A stretch of 64,000 nt of DNA. It comes from Rhizophagus irregularis (Eukaryota > Glomeromycota > Glomeromycetes > Glomerales > Glomeraceae). The translations under genes were made by a program, and so were the position numbers. Within the stretch, counting starts at the first letter, position 1; the number at the start of each line of letters is the position of its first letter. This document shows positions 23,793 to 35,010 of this stretch, one piece after another. The notes beneath the pieces are model-generated. The model ran no database searches. It saw only the letters and a list, made by a program, of their open reading frames with translations, and had not been told where the DNA came from. Location of the stretch: contig NC_089441.1 in assembly GCF_026210795.1 (NCBI RefSeq), positions 2,046,001-2,110,000 on the forward strand. Direction: 5' to 3'.

Positions 23793-23867
23793 AGGGACCT
23801 AGCATAGATTCTTCGGAAAATCATTAAAGGGACCTAGCATAGATCCTTCGCCAGGACGTGATTGATT
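23763..23867 (+). repeat. 35-bp tandem repeat across the stop codon of peptide 3
   Basis: Units begin with cctagcatag at 23763, 23798 and 23833, a period of exactly 35. Peptide 1 has two units (cct at 16092 and 16127, also 35 apart). Peptide 4 has a single diverged unit. Because 35 is not a multiple of three, each added unit is read in a new frame. Confidence 0.85.
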
Positions 23868-24887
23868 GCATTATTATAAATTATAGAATATTTTATATAT
23901 ACAAAAAAAATCACATAAGTCTTAAATTATTAACCTCATTCCCCTTCAATCTCATTTTTATTCTCTTCAATTTCATTTTATTCTTTTCAATTTCATTTTT
24001 TTTTCATTTTAACTTCGATATTGTTTGTTTCTTTATGATTTGTGCCGTTAATTTCTATTTTGAAAAGAATAAAATAAAAATGTGATTAACAAAATACCTT
24101 TTAAAGGTTAGTTATTTATAAGAACCTTTAATTTGACACCGTTTCGTGTAATATGCCTGTAGTATCAGGTTAGCCGGTTAATCATCCGATAATAAGAAAT
24201 TTGGACTAAAAAAATCTAAATATAAGAATATAAAAAAAATTATTTTCGTAGTTTGTTCTACTTTGCAGAAACCCGTGATTTGTTACCATGCAGTTGAGAA
24301 ATCCCATCAAATCACAACGATCTATTATCCAACATGTGACGACATGGTATCAAAATACCAAACGATCTCGCGATAACATATCTTTACAAGTTGTAAAATG
24401 CTATTAAATAGGTGGTGAATAGGTGGTGAATAGGTGGTAAATAACATCGAGCATTAGTAGTGAAAATTAATCTAAGATATTTTTTAGATGTATTAAATAT
24501 TATTTAGCAATGAATCTGCCAATTTATTTTATTCATATTTTTATAATAAATTTGATAATTTTTAACATCGGGAAAAGCCTTATGTATCATGTGATACATG
24601 TGATATTATAAAATAACTATAGTGATCTAAACTTTTTTTAACTTAGCTTTTCTCTAACGAAATCTTCCCTTTTGCTCTTTATCTTTCATCCATTTCTTTC
24701 CTTCATTTTTCTCTTCATTCCTTCTCCTCTTCATTGTTTTATATCTTTTTTAAAAAAAATTATTTCTTTATGGTTTTTTTAACCGTCATGATATTTTTAA
24801 TTTTTTTTATAAAAAGATAACTTTCGTTTTTCTGCCCTCGTCCTTTACTTGAAAACACATTTTATATACAAAGAACGAAATACAAAC
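23868..24887 (+). other. Unit C downstream spacer
   Basis: Conserved spacer as in B, with a short VNTR of aggtggtgaat-like words at about 24409-24445 (fewer repeats in D, none in B). The microexon locus is deleted at the same junction as in unit B. Confidence 0.6.
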
Positions 24888-24977
24888 ATGAATTACCGTC
24901 AATTCTTCTTAATAAATGTTATTTTTTTTGGTCATGTTAATTACAATTACCGTTCTCACCAATTGAGTATGAATTAA
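24888..24977 (+). pseudogene. Orphan signal-peptide ORF, frameshifted (unit D)
   Basis: Same MNYRQFFLINVIF start and eight-T frameshift as unit C, with one codon fewer before the end. Confidence 0.45.
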
Positions 24978-24993
24978 TAACAAAATTTTTTTC

Positions 24994-25735
24994 TCGGGAG
25001 AAGCATAATTATATTCTCTATAGTAAGGTATCGACATCCACAGGCAAGAATTCAAATATACTAGTATATAATGATTTTATTTCATCAGAAAAAAATACAA
25101 AAATACAGTAACTATTAATATTTTTAAAGCATCTTGTTTTTAGTTGGACCAATTGAATTTAATTCAATTCTCGCATTATACATAAATAATATTAAAAGAA
25201 AATATGCAAATGAAAAATTTAGCAAGTGGCTTATGAATTTTACTTCAGCTGACATCGCCATCTTAAATGTGATTACTAGTTCACGATTAGCAAATTTACG
25301 TTATTTTTGCGCACCTAGTATATCAAAAGAAGCAGAAGTTAAAATATTTTGGGAAGTTTTACAAACATCTTTATTGAAGATGTACCACAATTTATAATTA
25401 GAGTAAGCAATCTTTTATTTATTTATTTATTTATTCCAACGAATTTTATTGAAATAATTCAATTATTCTGTAGACATGTATGTATTTACAACGGAATAGT
25501 ATTATATATGATCCAATTCCTATATTTTCTTTAATATCCGCTGGTATTTCAATAATATTTAGTCTTATTGGAAGAACATTTGATGCGCTATATTTTAAAA
25601 TACCTTTTTCTGAAAGACAAAATATAAAACATGAAGAACCTCCTACAAATGTAATCGAAATAAATAAGAGTATTGATATATCCGAAGATCAATTAAGAAA
25701 GGATGATGATACTGTACTATAGAAATTACATAAAG
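24994..25735 (+). pseudogene. Membrane-protein 3' exon remnant (unit D)
   Basis: Exons 7, 9 and 10 are present and exon 8 is missing. It carries the same missing G in exon 9 as unit C and an insertion near 25715 that changes the C-terminus. A further 3-nt duplication (attactagt) lies near 25272. Confidence 0.8.
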
Positions 25736-26489
25736 ATTTTTTTCTTACATTATTGTTATGTATTTCTATTTTATTTTCTTTCTTTAAAAAAAAACAAGGA
25801 AATAGATATTCAAAAAGGGTTAAAAAATAAAATTTTGTTTCGACTGTTGTTAAAAAAGTAATTTTCAACCAACCTGATTTGGGCGTTTTTTTTGCATCAT
25901 ATTTACATTTTTGTTATATTTATTTTTTTTGCGCGCACTTTGATAAATTATATCTGATACAATTTGAATTCATAATCTCTTTGTTCACATAAAATTTCAA
26001 TTAAATTGTATTAATTGATCAGGTGATAATTTCTTTATCATATAACAATTAAAAAGTATATAATGCATAATTATTTATCGTTACACAAAATTAAACGTTT
26101 AACAAGGACTTCTATAATCTTTATTTTCCTTTATTTTCCTTTTTTAGTTTAACCAATTACACATCTGCAAGATAAAATATTATTCGTTTAAAAAATTATT
26201 TTCTTTATTTTCTTTCTTTTTTAAAAAAATAAATTGTCGTTATATTAAAATGAAAGAAAGAAATGTTTGAATGTTTTTTTCCAATTATTTTTTGTATAAT
26301 TAATTTCGTTTTGTTGAATATAAGCATATAAGCCCTATTGAAAAAAATCAATATATAAATGGCTTTCCAACTTAAGAATTTCACCAATTCAACTAATTCA
26401 GAAAATCAAATAAAAATTTTTTAAAAAATAATTCTTTTAAATAAGAAATTAAAAATATCAAAATACAAAAAGATCCAAACACTATAAAA
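25736..26489 (+). other. Unit D spacer and leader of secreted peptide 4
   Basis: This is the most diverged of the four spacers, with several small deletions. The upstream ATG frame begins at 26359 and carries an extra codon (MAFQLKNFTNS) while remaining open. Confidence 0.55.
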
Positions 26490-26763
26490 ATGAATTCGCG
26501 TCAAATCTTCTTTGCTCTCTTGATTGTACTTATGGCTACTATCGTAACAGCCTCTCCTTTGAATTTAGATCAATTAATTGAAAGGTAAATACAAATATAA
26601 TATTATTACTTTTTAAAAAACAATGAAAGAAATCTATTAATTTTATTAATTTAATCATTAAAGAAAAAATGCTCAAAAAGACGAAAGTCCATCGAAAGAA
26701 AAAAACGGCAAAGTTAAGGCTACGTTTAATGGACCTGCCAAAGATAATACGCCAGAACAATGA
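26490..26763 (+). CDS. Small secreted peptide 4 (64 aa)
   Basis: Exons 26490-26584 and 26664-26763 flank a 79-nt intron. The signal peptide and SPLNLDQLIER are unchanged. Exon 2 reads KNAQKDESPSKEKNGKVKAT then FNGPAKDNTPEQ and TGA. The tail comes from one diverged copy of the 35-bp unit (ggacctgccaaagataatac). Predicted secreted, function unknown. Most of its sequence differences from the paralogues fall in the tail. Confidence 0.72.
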
Positions 26764-27865
26764 TTGATTGCATTATTATAAATTATAGAATATTTTATAT
26801 ATATAAAAAAAATTACATAAAGTCAAATTATTAAACCTCATTCCCCTTCAATTTCATTTTTATTCTTTTCAATTTCATTTTTTTTTCATTTTAACTTCGA
26901 TATTGTTTGTTTCTTTATAACTTGTGCCGTTAATTTCTATTTTGAAAAGAATAAAATAAAAATGTGATTAACAAAATACCTTTTAAAGGTTAGTTATTTA
27001 TAAGAACCACACCGTTTCGTGTAATATGCCTGTAGTATCAGGTTAGCCGGTTAATCATCCGATAAAAAGAAATTTGGACTAAAAAAATCTAAATATAACT
27101 GAAGAATATAAAAAAATTTTTTTTCGCAGTTTGTTCTACTTTGCAGAAACCCATGATTTGTTACCATGCAGTTGAGAAATCCCATCAAATCACAACGATC
27201 TATTATCCAACATGTGACGACATGGTATCAAAATACCAAACGATCTCGCGATAACATATCTTTACGAAGTTGTAAAATGCTATTAAATAGGTGGTAAATA
27301 GGTGGTGAATAGGTGGTAAATAACATCGAGAATTAGTAGTGAAAATTAATCTAAGATATTTCTTAGATGTATTAAATATTATTTAGCGATGAATCTGCCA
27401 ATTTATTTTATTCATATTTTTTATAATAAATTTGAAATTTTTAACATCGGGAAAAGCCTTACGTATCATGTGATACATGTGATATTATAAAATAACTATA
27501 GTGATCTAAACTTTTTTTAGCAATCATTAATATAAAAAAACTATTTTTAACTTTTAAACTTTTTTTCTCTAACGAAATCTTCCCTTTTGCTCTTTACCTT
27601 TCATTTTCCCCCATTTCTTTCCTTCATTTTTCTCTTCATTCCTTCTCCTCTTCATTGTTTTATATCTTTTTTTTTTAAAAAAATTATTTTCTTTATGGTT
27701 TGTTTAACCGTCATATTTTTAATTTTTTTTTATAAAAAGATAAATTTCGTTTTTCTGCCCTCGTCCTTTACTTCTTCTCTCGTATTTTATTTAAAAAAGA
27801 GTTGAAGAAAACCCACAAAAAAAATCAAATTCTATAATGAATATATTTTAATGAACGGTCAGTAG
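26764..27865 (+). other. Unit D downstream spacer
   Basis: The conserved spacer, with an aggtggtgaat VNTR near 27290-27315 and the C/T-rich block, continues into the microexon locus rather than ending at the B/C deletion junction. Confidence 0.55.
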
Positions 27866-28500
27866 TTCTTTGGGTCTCTTGGACACGTGGGATTCATTTT
27901 TGGTAAGTTTTTTTTCTCTGGTTTAGTTTATTTATTCTAACGAAACGTATGTTAACGTTTCAAATTTTATCTTTTTTTTAGATGGGATGAGGAAAGAAAA
28001 TTGGGGTTATTTGTTTTTCGAATTTTATTCTTTTGTTTTAGATGACTTTTCTAGACGGGGGGATGAGATTTGGAGGTTTTTTTTAAAGATTTTTTTTGCA
28101 AAATGTTTTACTAACGTTTCATTTTTTCTTTTTTAGATATCGATGAGGTACCTTTTCTAAGCTTAGGGATTTTGTAGAGTGTCGTGAAAGTTGAATTAAA
28201 CCAAGTCGGATTAAAGATGAGTACCAAGAAGCGAAAATCTTAGAACTTCACAATGGAATTATGAAAGATAATGTGAGTTTCAAAATAATTTCGAAACTAA
28301 ATTTAAAAAGATATTTTAATAACATTAGTTGTTTATCTCTTTCATAAGACACCAGCCCCATCTTTGTTACAGGAACCCCGGAGGTGTGTTTCAGAATACT
28401 TTCAAAGACTTTCTTTTCAAAAACATTTTAATACGTAATAACCTTTATTTATTTATTTTTTTTTATTTTTTTTTTAGATACCAGAATTCTAATAAGTTTT
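27866..28500 (+). pseudogene. Third microexon locus (unit D), partly decayed
   Basis: Counterpart of 17244-18090. The first microexon is deleted and the upstream palindrome is cut short (gaacggtcagtagttc). Exon 27866-27902 is 37 nt, one shorter than in unit A, so its frame differs. The acceptor at 27980-27981 is intact here. Exon 28042-28075 (34 nt) is followed by a 61-nt intron to 28136 containing GTTTTACTAACGTTTC. The ~95-bp insertion of unit A is absent. Probably no longer makes one continuous product. Confidence 0.4.
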
Positions 28501-30154
28501 GAAATTTTGAAAAAAAATGTTATTAATAAAGTTAAGAGAACATTTAACATTATAAGAAAATTTATATCTATGTTTATTGAACAATTAGTTTTATTTATAG
28601 ATTAGAATAATTCGTATGATTAATTAGATTTAGGATAGAACAATTTAATATTTCTAAAATAAAGTTTATAATATATCAACTTTAAAATAAATCAACTATA
28701 ACTTTATTGCAACTTTAATATTTGTTTACTATAACTTAAACATGCATTTAATATAATTTAAATATACATTTACTATATGTTTTCGATTTCAATACTATTT
28801 TTGCACGAGCCGGTTATATCAGGTGACGATCTCCTTAATATGCATCAACTTTATACATACGATCCGCGTTAACTTATAATCAAGATTTGGTCACGATATG
28901 GTATTAAATCTTTACGATAAGTTCTATGATAAAGTTTTGATATAGTTACTATATGGTTCGATTTTAAAAGTTTATGCAAAGAACTTCGATATTGTTTCTT
29001 TATAATTTGTACCTTAAAAAGAATTAAATAGAAGTGTGCTTTATAAAATATCTTTTAGATCCGTCGATAATCAATTTCTCATATACAGTATATAGTACCG
29101 TATGCCCAAAAAATTTTTTTTCCTGACGTGTCTAAGTCTACTTCATGAGCAATATCTATTAGGAGAATCACTATAAAAGTTTTATAATATCCAAATATTT
29201 CAAAATCATCAGTTAGATAAGATTATCTTTTTTGATTTTCTACTATTCTCAGTTTTTAATAATAATAAATTGGTATATTTAATTATTATATTCTATTGCA
29301 CCTCATTATTAATTAAAAATTCTCATATTCAAGTTTGCACCAAAAATGATATTTGTATGATAAAAAGGAAAAAATTCAACTTAAACATATGATTGCTTTT
29401 TCCATCCGTGATTCGAAAAACGTGATCCATCTGATATCAAGGAAAATCTGAATTCAACCAATTTGCCCTCTAACTAATTTTAGTTAATTCAATATACCTT
29501 TTCTCTTTTTTACAGAACGTTAAAAAAAAATTTTTTTTTACTAACATAAAGGGGCAAAATGGTTTCAGATCTGACGGATGATTCGACTTCATCCGATCTC
29601 AATCCGTCATCCGATCCGTCAACAAAATGCTCATCTGATCTATCTAATTTATTGATGGATTGGAACTCTACTTACATTTTGATGTAACAGGTGAATTAAA
29701 ATCATACCTTTGAAAATTGGATTATTTATCAATTATTCACAAATTTATGTTATTAGAAAGGAGTTATTCTGTCCTTAAAGTAAATTCATAATAGTCGAAA
29801 GTGCAATTTGATTTCTTAATATTATTAGAAATGGGATTTGAAAAAGTAATTTCGATGAGTCAAACATTAGATGCATGACTTATGTTGCTCTGTTAATAAC
29901 CTTGATTTGTGCTATTGTATAGGATTTAAGTCACGATGTGGACATTTCGATGGATAATTGATTATCCGGATGATCATAATCTCAGGACTAATAGTCTAAC
30001 CAATAAAATTAATATTTGTATATTTGTTTATATTTGGATACTCCGAAAAAATTATTACAATTAAATATGAACTTGCGAACTTTAAAAGGAACAAATAAAC
30101 AAACATCGGAATTACATTATTGCGATAATTTTTTTTCCTATTTTTTTTTTCGTA
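28501..30154. other. Intergenic, end of unit D to SDR gene
   Basis: Unit D similarity fades near 29000. Beyond it lies a patch of gatccgtcatccgatc-like words at about 29568-29645. No gene supported. Confidence 0.4.
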
Positions 30155-31684
30155 ATGACTACTCAACAAGTCAAAGGAAAAGTTGCTATTATTACTGGTA
30201 ATTTATTTAATTTATTCCAAAATTGTGATTCCTATATAATTTTCATGACATTTTTAAATTTATTAAGAAGTTTGGTTAATTCAGGTGCGTCCTCGGGAAT
30301 TGGTCACGGTATGTATTCTTAAAAAACAAAAAAGAAAAAGATTATGAATCTCATCATGTTTTTATAATCTTGTTATATATCTGATAAACTATTTAGCAAT
30401 TGCGACACGTTTAGTCAATGAAGGGTAAATGTAATATGCTTACTTATTATAAATTCGATTCTACAAAATTATAATTATAAATCATGAAACTTATTTTTAG
30501 AGGAAAAGTTGTTATCGCTGATGTTAATGAAGACGCCGGCGAGAAAATTGCCAAAGAATTTAACGCAAAGTAAGAAAAAAAAAATAATATCATATCCATT
30601 TATCAGTATTAATTAACAATATCTTTTTTTTTTATTAGTAAGTCAGAAATTATTGCAATTTTTCATAAAACCGATGTAAGCAAGTGGAATGAACTAATAA
30701 GCTTATTTGATAAAACTAAACAAACATTTGGACAAATTGATGTAAGTTTATACTGATTTATAAGAAATCTTTATTTATTATGAATAAAATATTTTTAATG
30801 AATTTAAATTTATTTACTTTATTTAAGATCGTAATTAATAATGCTGCTATTACGGATATTGAAAACGGAATGTTGCAAGATTCACTAGAAGAACCAACAC
30901 ACTTTAGCAAACTTATAGAAATCAATCTTATGGGTGTAATTTACGGTAAAAAAATTCAATTATTATCCCTGAAACAATTAGATAATTATAACGATTTCTT
31001 TTATTATAGGAACGAAACTTGCATTTCAATATTTAAAACAAAATAATCCACAAGGTGGTATTATAATTAACACGGCTTCAATCACTGCAATACATCCGGT
31101 GTTTACTTTTGGTGTTTACTGTGCCACTAAATCTGGAGTGTGTAAAACGCAAATTTTAAATTTTATTTAAAAAAATTTTTTTTCTTTGCTTAAACAATTT
31201 CTTTTATTTTAGGTCATTAGTTTGACGAGATCCATGGCGCAAGTTAGTGAATTACACAATATTACTATTAATGCTGTATGTCCAAGTGTCACCAGTAAGT
31301 ATAATTTTAAATTTTATATTTGAATTTATAGATAATTTACAGTATTGAATAAAGTCTCTATCAGGAACTGGAATGACAGCTGGTGCAATTGGAATTCCTG
31401 ATCATTGGTGGTCATCAATTGATGACGTTGTTGAAGCATATTTTAAATGTATTTATAATCCAAAGTTAAATGGTATGTGAAGTATCCTTATTTTATCATA
31501 ATTTACTTTTAAAAGACATACATTTTGAATGCAGTTTCTATCTCTTTTAGGAGCTATTTTTTCAGTTTGGAATAAAGAAATGAGAGAAGAAAAATTCGAA
31601 AACCCCGCGCCAGTAATTGAAGAAATGATACAAGGAAATTATATGCTCTATTTATCAACATTAGAAAAAGAAAAATCAAACTAA
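30155..31684 (+). CDS. Short-chain dehydrogenase/reductase (SDR), 278 aa
   Basis: Ten exons: 30155-30197, 30285-30308, 30397-30424, 30501-30569, 30639-30741, 30828-30945, 31010-31137, 31213-31294, 31365-31472 and 31551-31684. The product has the complete classical SDR signature. TGASSGIG at residues 14-21 is the Rossmann glycine motif. D39 after the second strand favours NAD(H). NNAA is at 93-96, catalytic Ser152 in INTASIT, and Tyr165-x3-Lys169 (YCATK). It ends VCPSVTRTGM and a short tail. Length and motif spacing fit cytosolic NAD-dependent SDRs of the 15-hydroxyprostaglandin-dehydrogenase-like type; the substrate cannot be told. There is no signal or targeting peptide. Exons 2 and 3 are only 24 and 28 nt. 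Upstream neighbours are repeats, so there is no functional cluster. Confidence 0.92.
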
Positions 31685-31940
31685 AATGTAAAGAAAAAAT
31701 ATTTCATTATGAAATTTATTTTATTCCCTATTTTTTTAAAAAAAATAGATGAGAAAGTACGCCAAATTATTAAATTTGCGGATGAATCAATTTTAAAGAT
31801 ATGATTTTCACAAATTATATTCTGTGCTAACCATGTTTAAATATGTTGTGTACGGACACAAAAAAAAAACGTGATCAAAACTTTCTAAGTTACATTTAAT
31901 CACGTGATTATTAATAATATGGACTAATTAAAACTTGTAC

Positions 31941-31970
31941 TACGTCACTCAACAGAAATCCTATATAAAC
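31941..31970 (+). promoter_or_regulatory. CRE-like and TATA-like promoter elements of the RBM25-like gene
   Basis: TACGTCA at 31941-31947 matches the CRE/ATF half of TGACGTA, and ctatataaac at 31961-31970 is a TATA-like box about 85 bases before the start codon. Pattern match only. Confidence 0.4.
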
Positions 31971-32051
31971 AACTCTTAAAATTATAAAGATTTAAAAAAA
32001 AGTTTTATAGATTTATTTGTGTTAATTACCTGTCACGAAATATATAACTCA

Positions 32052-35010
32052 ATGGATCCTTACCGCCCAGGACATTATGGTAGAGTTCCCGTTCTGATTT
32101 CTTCATTTATATTTACATTTAAATATTTTACTTACTGTTATTTCATAGCTCAATATCGAGCTCCTTACGAACGACCACCTTTTACTCCACCAGGCGGTCC
32201 TCCTACCTATGGACAAACCTCGCGGGGTGGCTATACTTCTGGTACTCCCACACAACGTACAGCTTATATGGCTCCTAGACCAGGTTATGGTATACCTTTG
32301 GGTGGTATATCACCAATGGCAGCCCCAGGTTCAGAAGTAGAAAAATTGACAACTCTTTTCATTGGAGGGATATCACCGGGAGTAACTGATGATTGGATGG
32401 AAAAAATTCTTAAGGTAGTGATCAATTATTTAATTTTTTTGGTGGGCAAATGAATGCTATATATCGATACTTGTCAACAAGTTGACGATGATTTTCCAAT
32501 CGAAGGGATGGAGATTTTAATGAACACTATATTATCAAATTGGATTCTTATGAACCTTGGAGCTTTAAAAGAAGGCGTAAATATTTGGAGGTGCGATTAA
32601 GAAAAAACTTTTGTATAATTTTCTTACGACCTAAAACGTATATTATTTTGGATGCTAAAAATTTTTTTTCCCAGATAGCTTTCGAATTTATCTTAGTCTT
32701 GAAAGCTTTAATGCGCTTATTGGGCGCATGAACATCTTCAGGTGTGATTTTATCAAATACTTTAGCTGACAATTTATTTTTGGTTTTTTTTTTTGATTTG
32801 CTTATCTGGCGATTGCAAAGACTTGTGGTACATTAAAATCTTGGAAGCGAGTTAAAGACCAATCCGGAAATCCAAAGGGTTTTGGATTTGCGGAATATGC
32901 TGATGCTGATAGTGTACTGCGTGCTTTGCGTGTACTTGGTGGTGAAGGTTCGGGTGATGATAAAAAAGACAAGGGAGTTGTTCTTCCTGCTTTGGAGGAA
33001 GGTGCTAATGGCAAAAAATTAATAGTAAGCAATCATTTCTTGATAAATTGCTTTTTAATCCTAATTCCTCATCTAAATAACATTTTATCCACATATATTA
33101 TAGGTTAAAGCCGATGAGAATACAAGAAAATATCTTGATCAATATGAGGCTTCAAGGCCAAGAACGGTGGTCTGTATTAAACTATAGAAATAATTTTTCT
33201 TTTTTTTTTTAGCTATCATAATTGATGTCAATAATTATCTTTCAGCATGATACAGAGTTAGATAAAAATGCCTTGTTATCAGTTATAATCGTTGTTGAAG
33301 ACATGACTAAGCCACAGGATAGAAGAGATCTGTCACCTTCAATAAATTCTCATCATGAAAATAAACTAGCTCTTCGAACATCACCAGCTACAGAAATAAA
33401 AACAGAACATGGAGAAAAGGATGATGACACAGATTTACCGGCTGATCTTCCTCCAGATCAAAAGGATCTTATTTACCGAGAAATAGCATTCTTTCGAGAA
33501 CGTGCTGCAGCAAGAGAGCGAGAGCGCCAGAGAGAAGAAGAAGAACGAGCAAATCGTAGAGCTAAAGCTGAAAAAGAAAGAGAGCGTTCACATGGAAGGG
33601 AAAATAGAGAGAGAGAACGTGAGAGAGAAAGAGAGCGGGATCGTGATAGAGATCGAGATCGGCAATATGGACATTATCATCAACCAGTAAATTTTGTTCC
33701 TGCAAGAGAATCAAGACGTGAATCTTATATTTTAGACGATGAAGAAGAGGAACAACGTAGACAAGCTAAAAGAAAAACCGAAATGGAAATGGCTTTTAAA
33801 GAGGTATATTAAATTATTTAAAATTTTGTTTTTGGATTATATATACTGATTTTAATAATAATTATCTTATATTAGAGGGAAAGACGATGGCAACATAGAG
33901 AAGAAACAATGGCAACAAATCGTGAACGTGAAGCAGAACGAGATTTAGATATTAGAGAAAAACAAATTCGAGATCGGGAAATAATGGCGAGGAAGTTAGC
34001 GGAATGGGACGATGACATTGAAGCTGATAGAGGTCAAGAAGAATATTACAAAGACAGGTATATATCACATTCATCTTGTAATCAATTTAACGGAGAAATT
34101 ATAACTTTTTTATAATTTATGTAGATCTCGTTGGTGGTTCCATCGACAACAGTTCAGAGCACGTGAATTGGCTATGGATGAGGCAGATAGGTTGCGAGAA
34201 CAGCAGGAAATTGAGCTTGAGCAACATCGATTACAGACGCTTGAGGAAGAAAGAAAACAGCGTGAAGAAGCTATGGAAGCTGAATTAAATAATGAAAAAG
34301 AAATTTTGACGCTTGCCACAAATGGTACTTCACAAAATAATAGCGTTAAACCAAAGCTAACTCTTAATCTTGCATCAAAACGTCGCGCGGCATTAATGGC
34401 CCCAGCTGAAGATGAGGAATTTGACGATGAAGAAGGTATTGAATCAAAACGTAAACGTCGAATTTTAGTTCCTTTGGAATATAGTGATAATGAGGACGAT
34501 GAAAACAAAACCGAAGAAAGGAAAAAGAAAATTAAAGAATTAGTGGCAACTATACCAACGGATAAAGAAGGACTTTGGAATTGGAATGTTAAATGGGAGG
34601 AATTAGATGAGGTAAATTTCATATGTGGTTCATAGTTTTCTTCCTTTTTTTAAAAAAATTTTTGTTTTTATTAACATAAATAATAATTATTTCACAACAG
34701 AATATTCTTAGCAAAAAGTTACAGCCATTTGTAAGTAAAAAAATTGTTGAATATCTCGGCGTACAAGAAGATGAATTAGTCTCTTTTGTTATTGATCATT
34801 TACGTAATAAAAAGCCAGCTGAAGACTTAACCAAAGAAATGATGATGGTATGTTGCATTAAATATCAAAGAGTAATTAACAAGCTAAATCATTGACTTTT
34901 TATATCCTTTGATTTATATACAGACTTTAGATGAGGAATCCGAGCTATTTGTAAAGAAGTTATGGCGTATGTTAATTTTTGAAACGGAAAGTAAGACAAG
35001 AAAAATATAA
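32052..35010 (+). CDS. RBM25: RBM25-like splicing factor (RRM, RE/RD-rich, PWI)
   Basis: Nine exons: 32052-32079, 32149-32414, 32821-33024, 33104-33169, 33246-33803, 33876-34057, 34125-34611, 34701-34847 and 34924-35010, giving 674 residues. The N-terminus is Pro/Gly/Tyr-rich. An RRM follows, with RNP2 TLFIGGIS and RNP1 KGFGFAEY. A central charged region with long Arg/Glu and Arg/Asp runs covers about residues 270-400. The C-terminus is a PWI-type domain (WNWNVKWEELDE, then KKIVEYLGVQEDELVSFVID and ELFVKKLWRMLIFET). That order is diagnostic of RBM25, a U1 snRNP-associated regulator of 5' splice-site and exon choice, acting in nuclear speckles. Its presence is notional context for a genome using microexons. 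The 406-nt intron inside the RRM (32415-32820) is far longer than the others. The donor at 33170 has an alternative 3 nt upstream. Confidence 0.9.

Larger units (their letters stand above)
13860..29000 (+). repeat. Four-unit tandem segmental duplication (units A-D)
   Basis: Unit A runs about 13860-18735, B 18735-21412, C 21413-24849 and D 24850-29000. Shared order: 3' exons of the membrane-protein gene, a ~1-kb spacer, a small secreted-peptide gene, then a spacer with a conserved stretch ending in a C/T-rich block. A and D then carry a microexon locus. B and C lack it, and both pass directly from ctcgtcctttact to tgaaaacacattttatatac. All copies are in the same orientation and highly similar over long stretches. 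Confidence 0.9.

Noticed and set aside
24409-24445. Short repeats considered as a CRISPR array
   Set aside because: Direct 11-bp repeats without spacers in a eukaryotic context; a simple VNTR.
32540-32772. Opposed ORFs inside the long RBM25-like intron
   Set aside because: No recognisable domain and no start context; kept only as a remark on the intron.
34110-34622. 170-codon minus-strand ORF
   Set aside because: Antisense shadow of the RBM25-like exon; its Ser-rich composition mirrors the Glu/Arg codons of the true strand.
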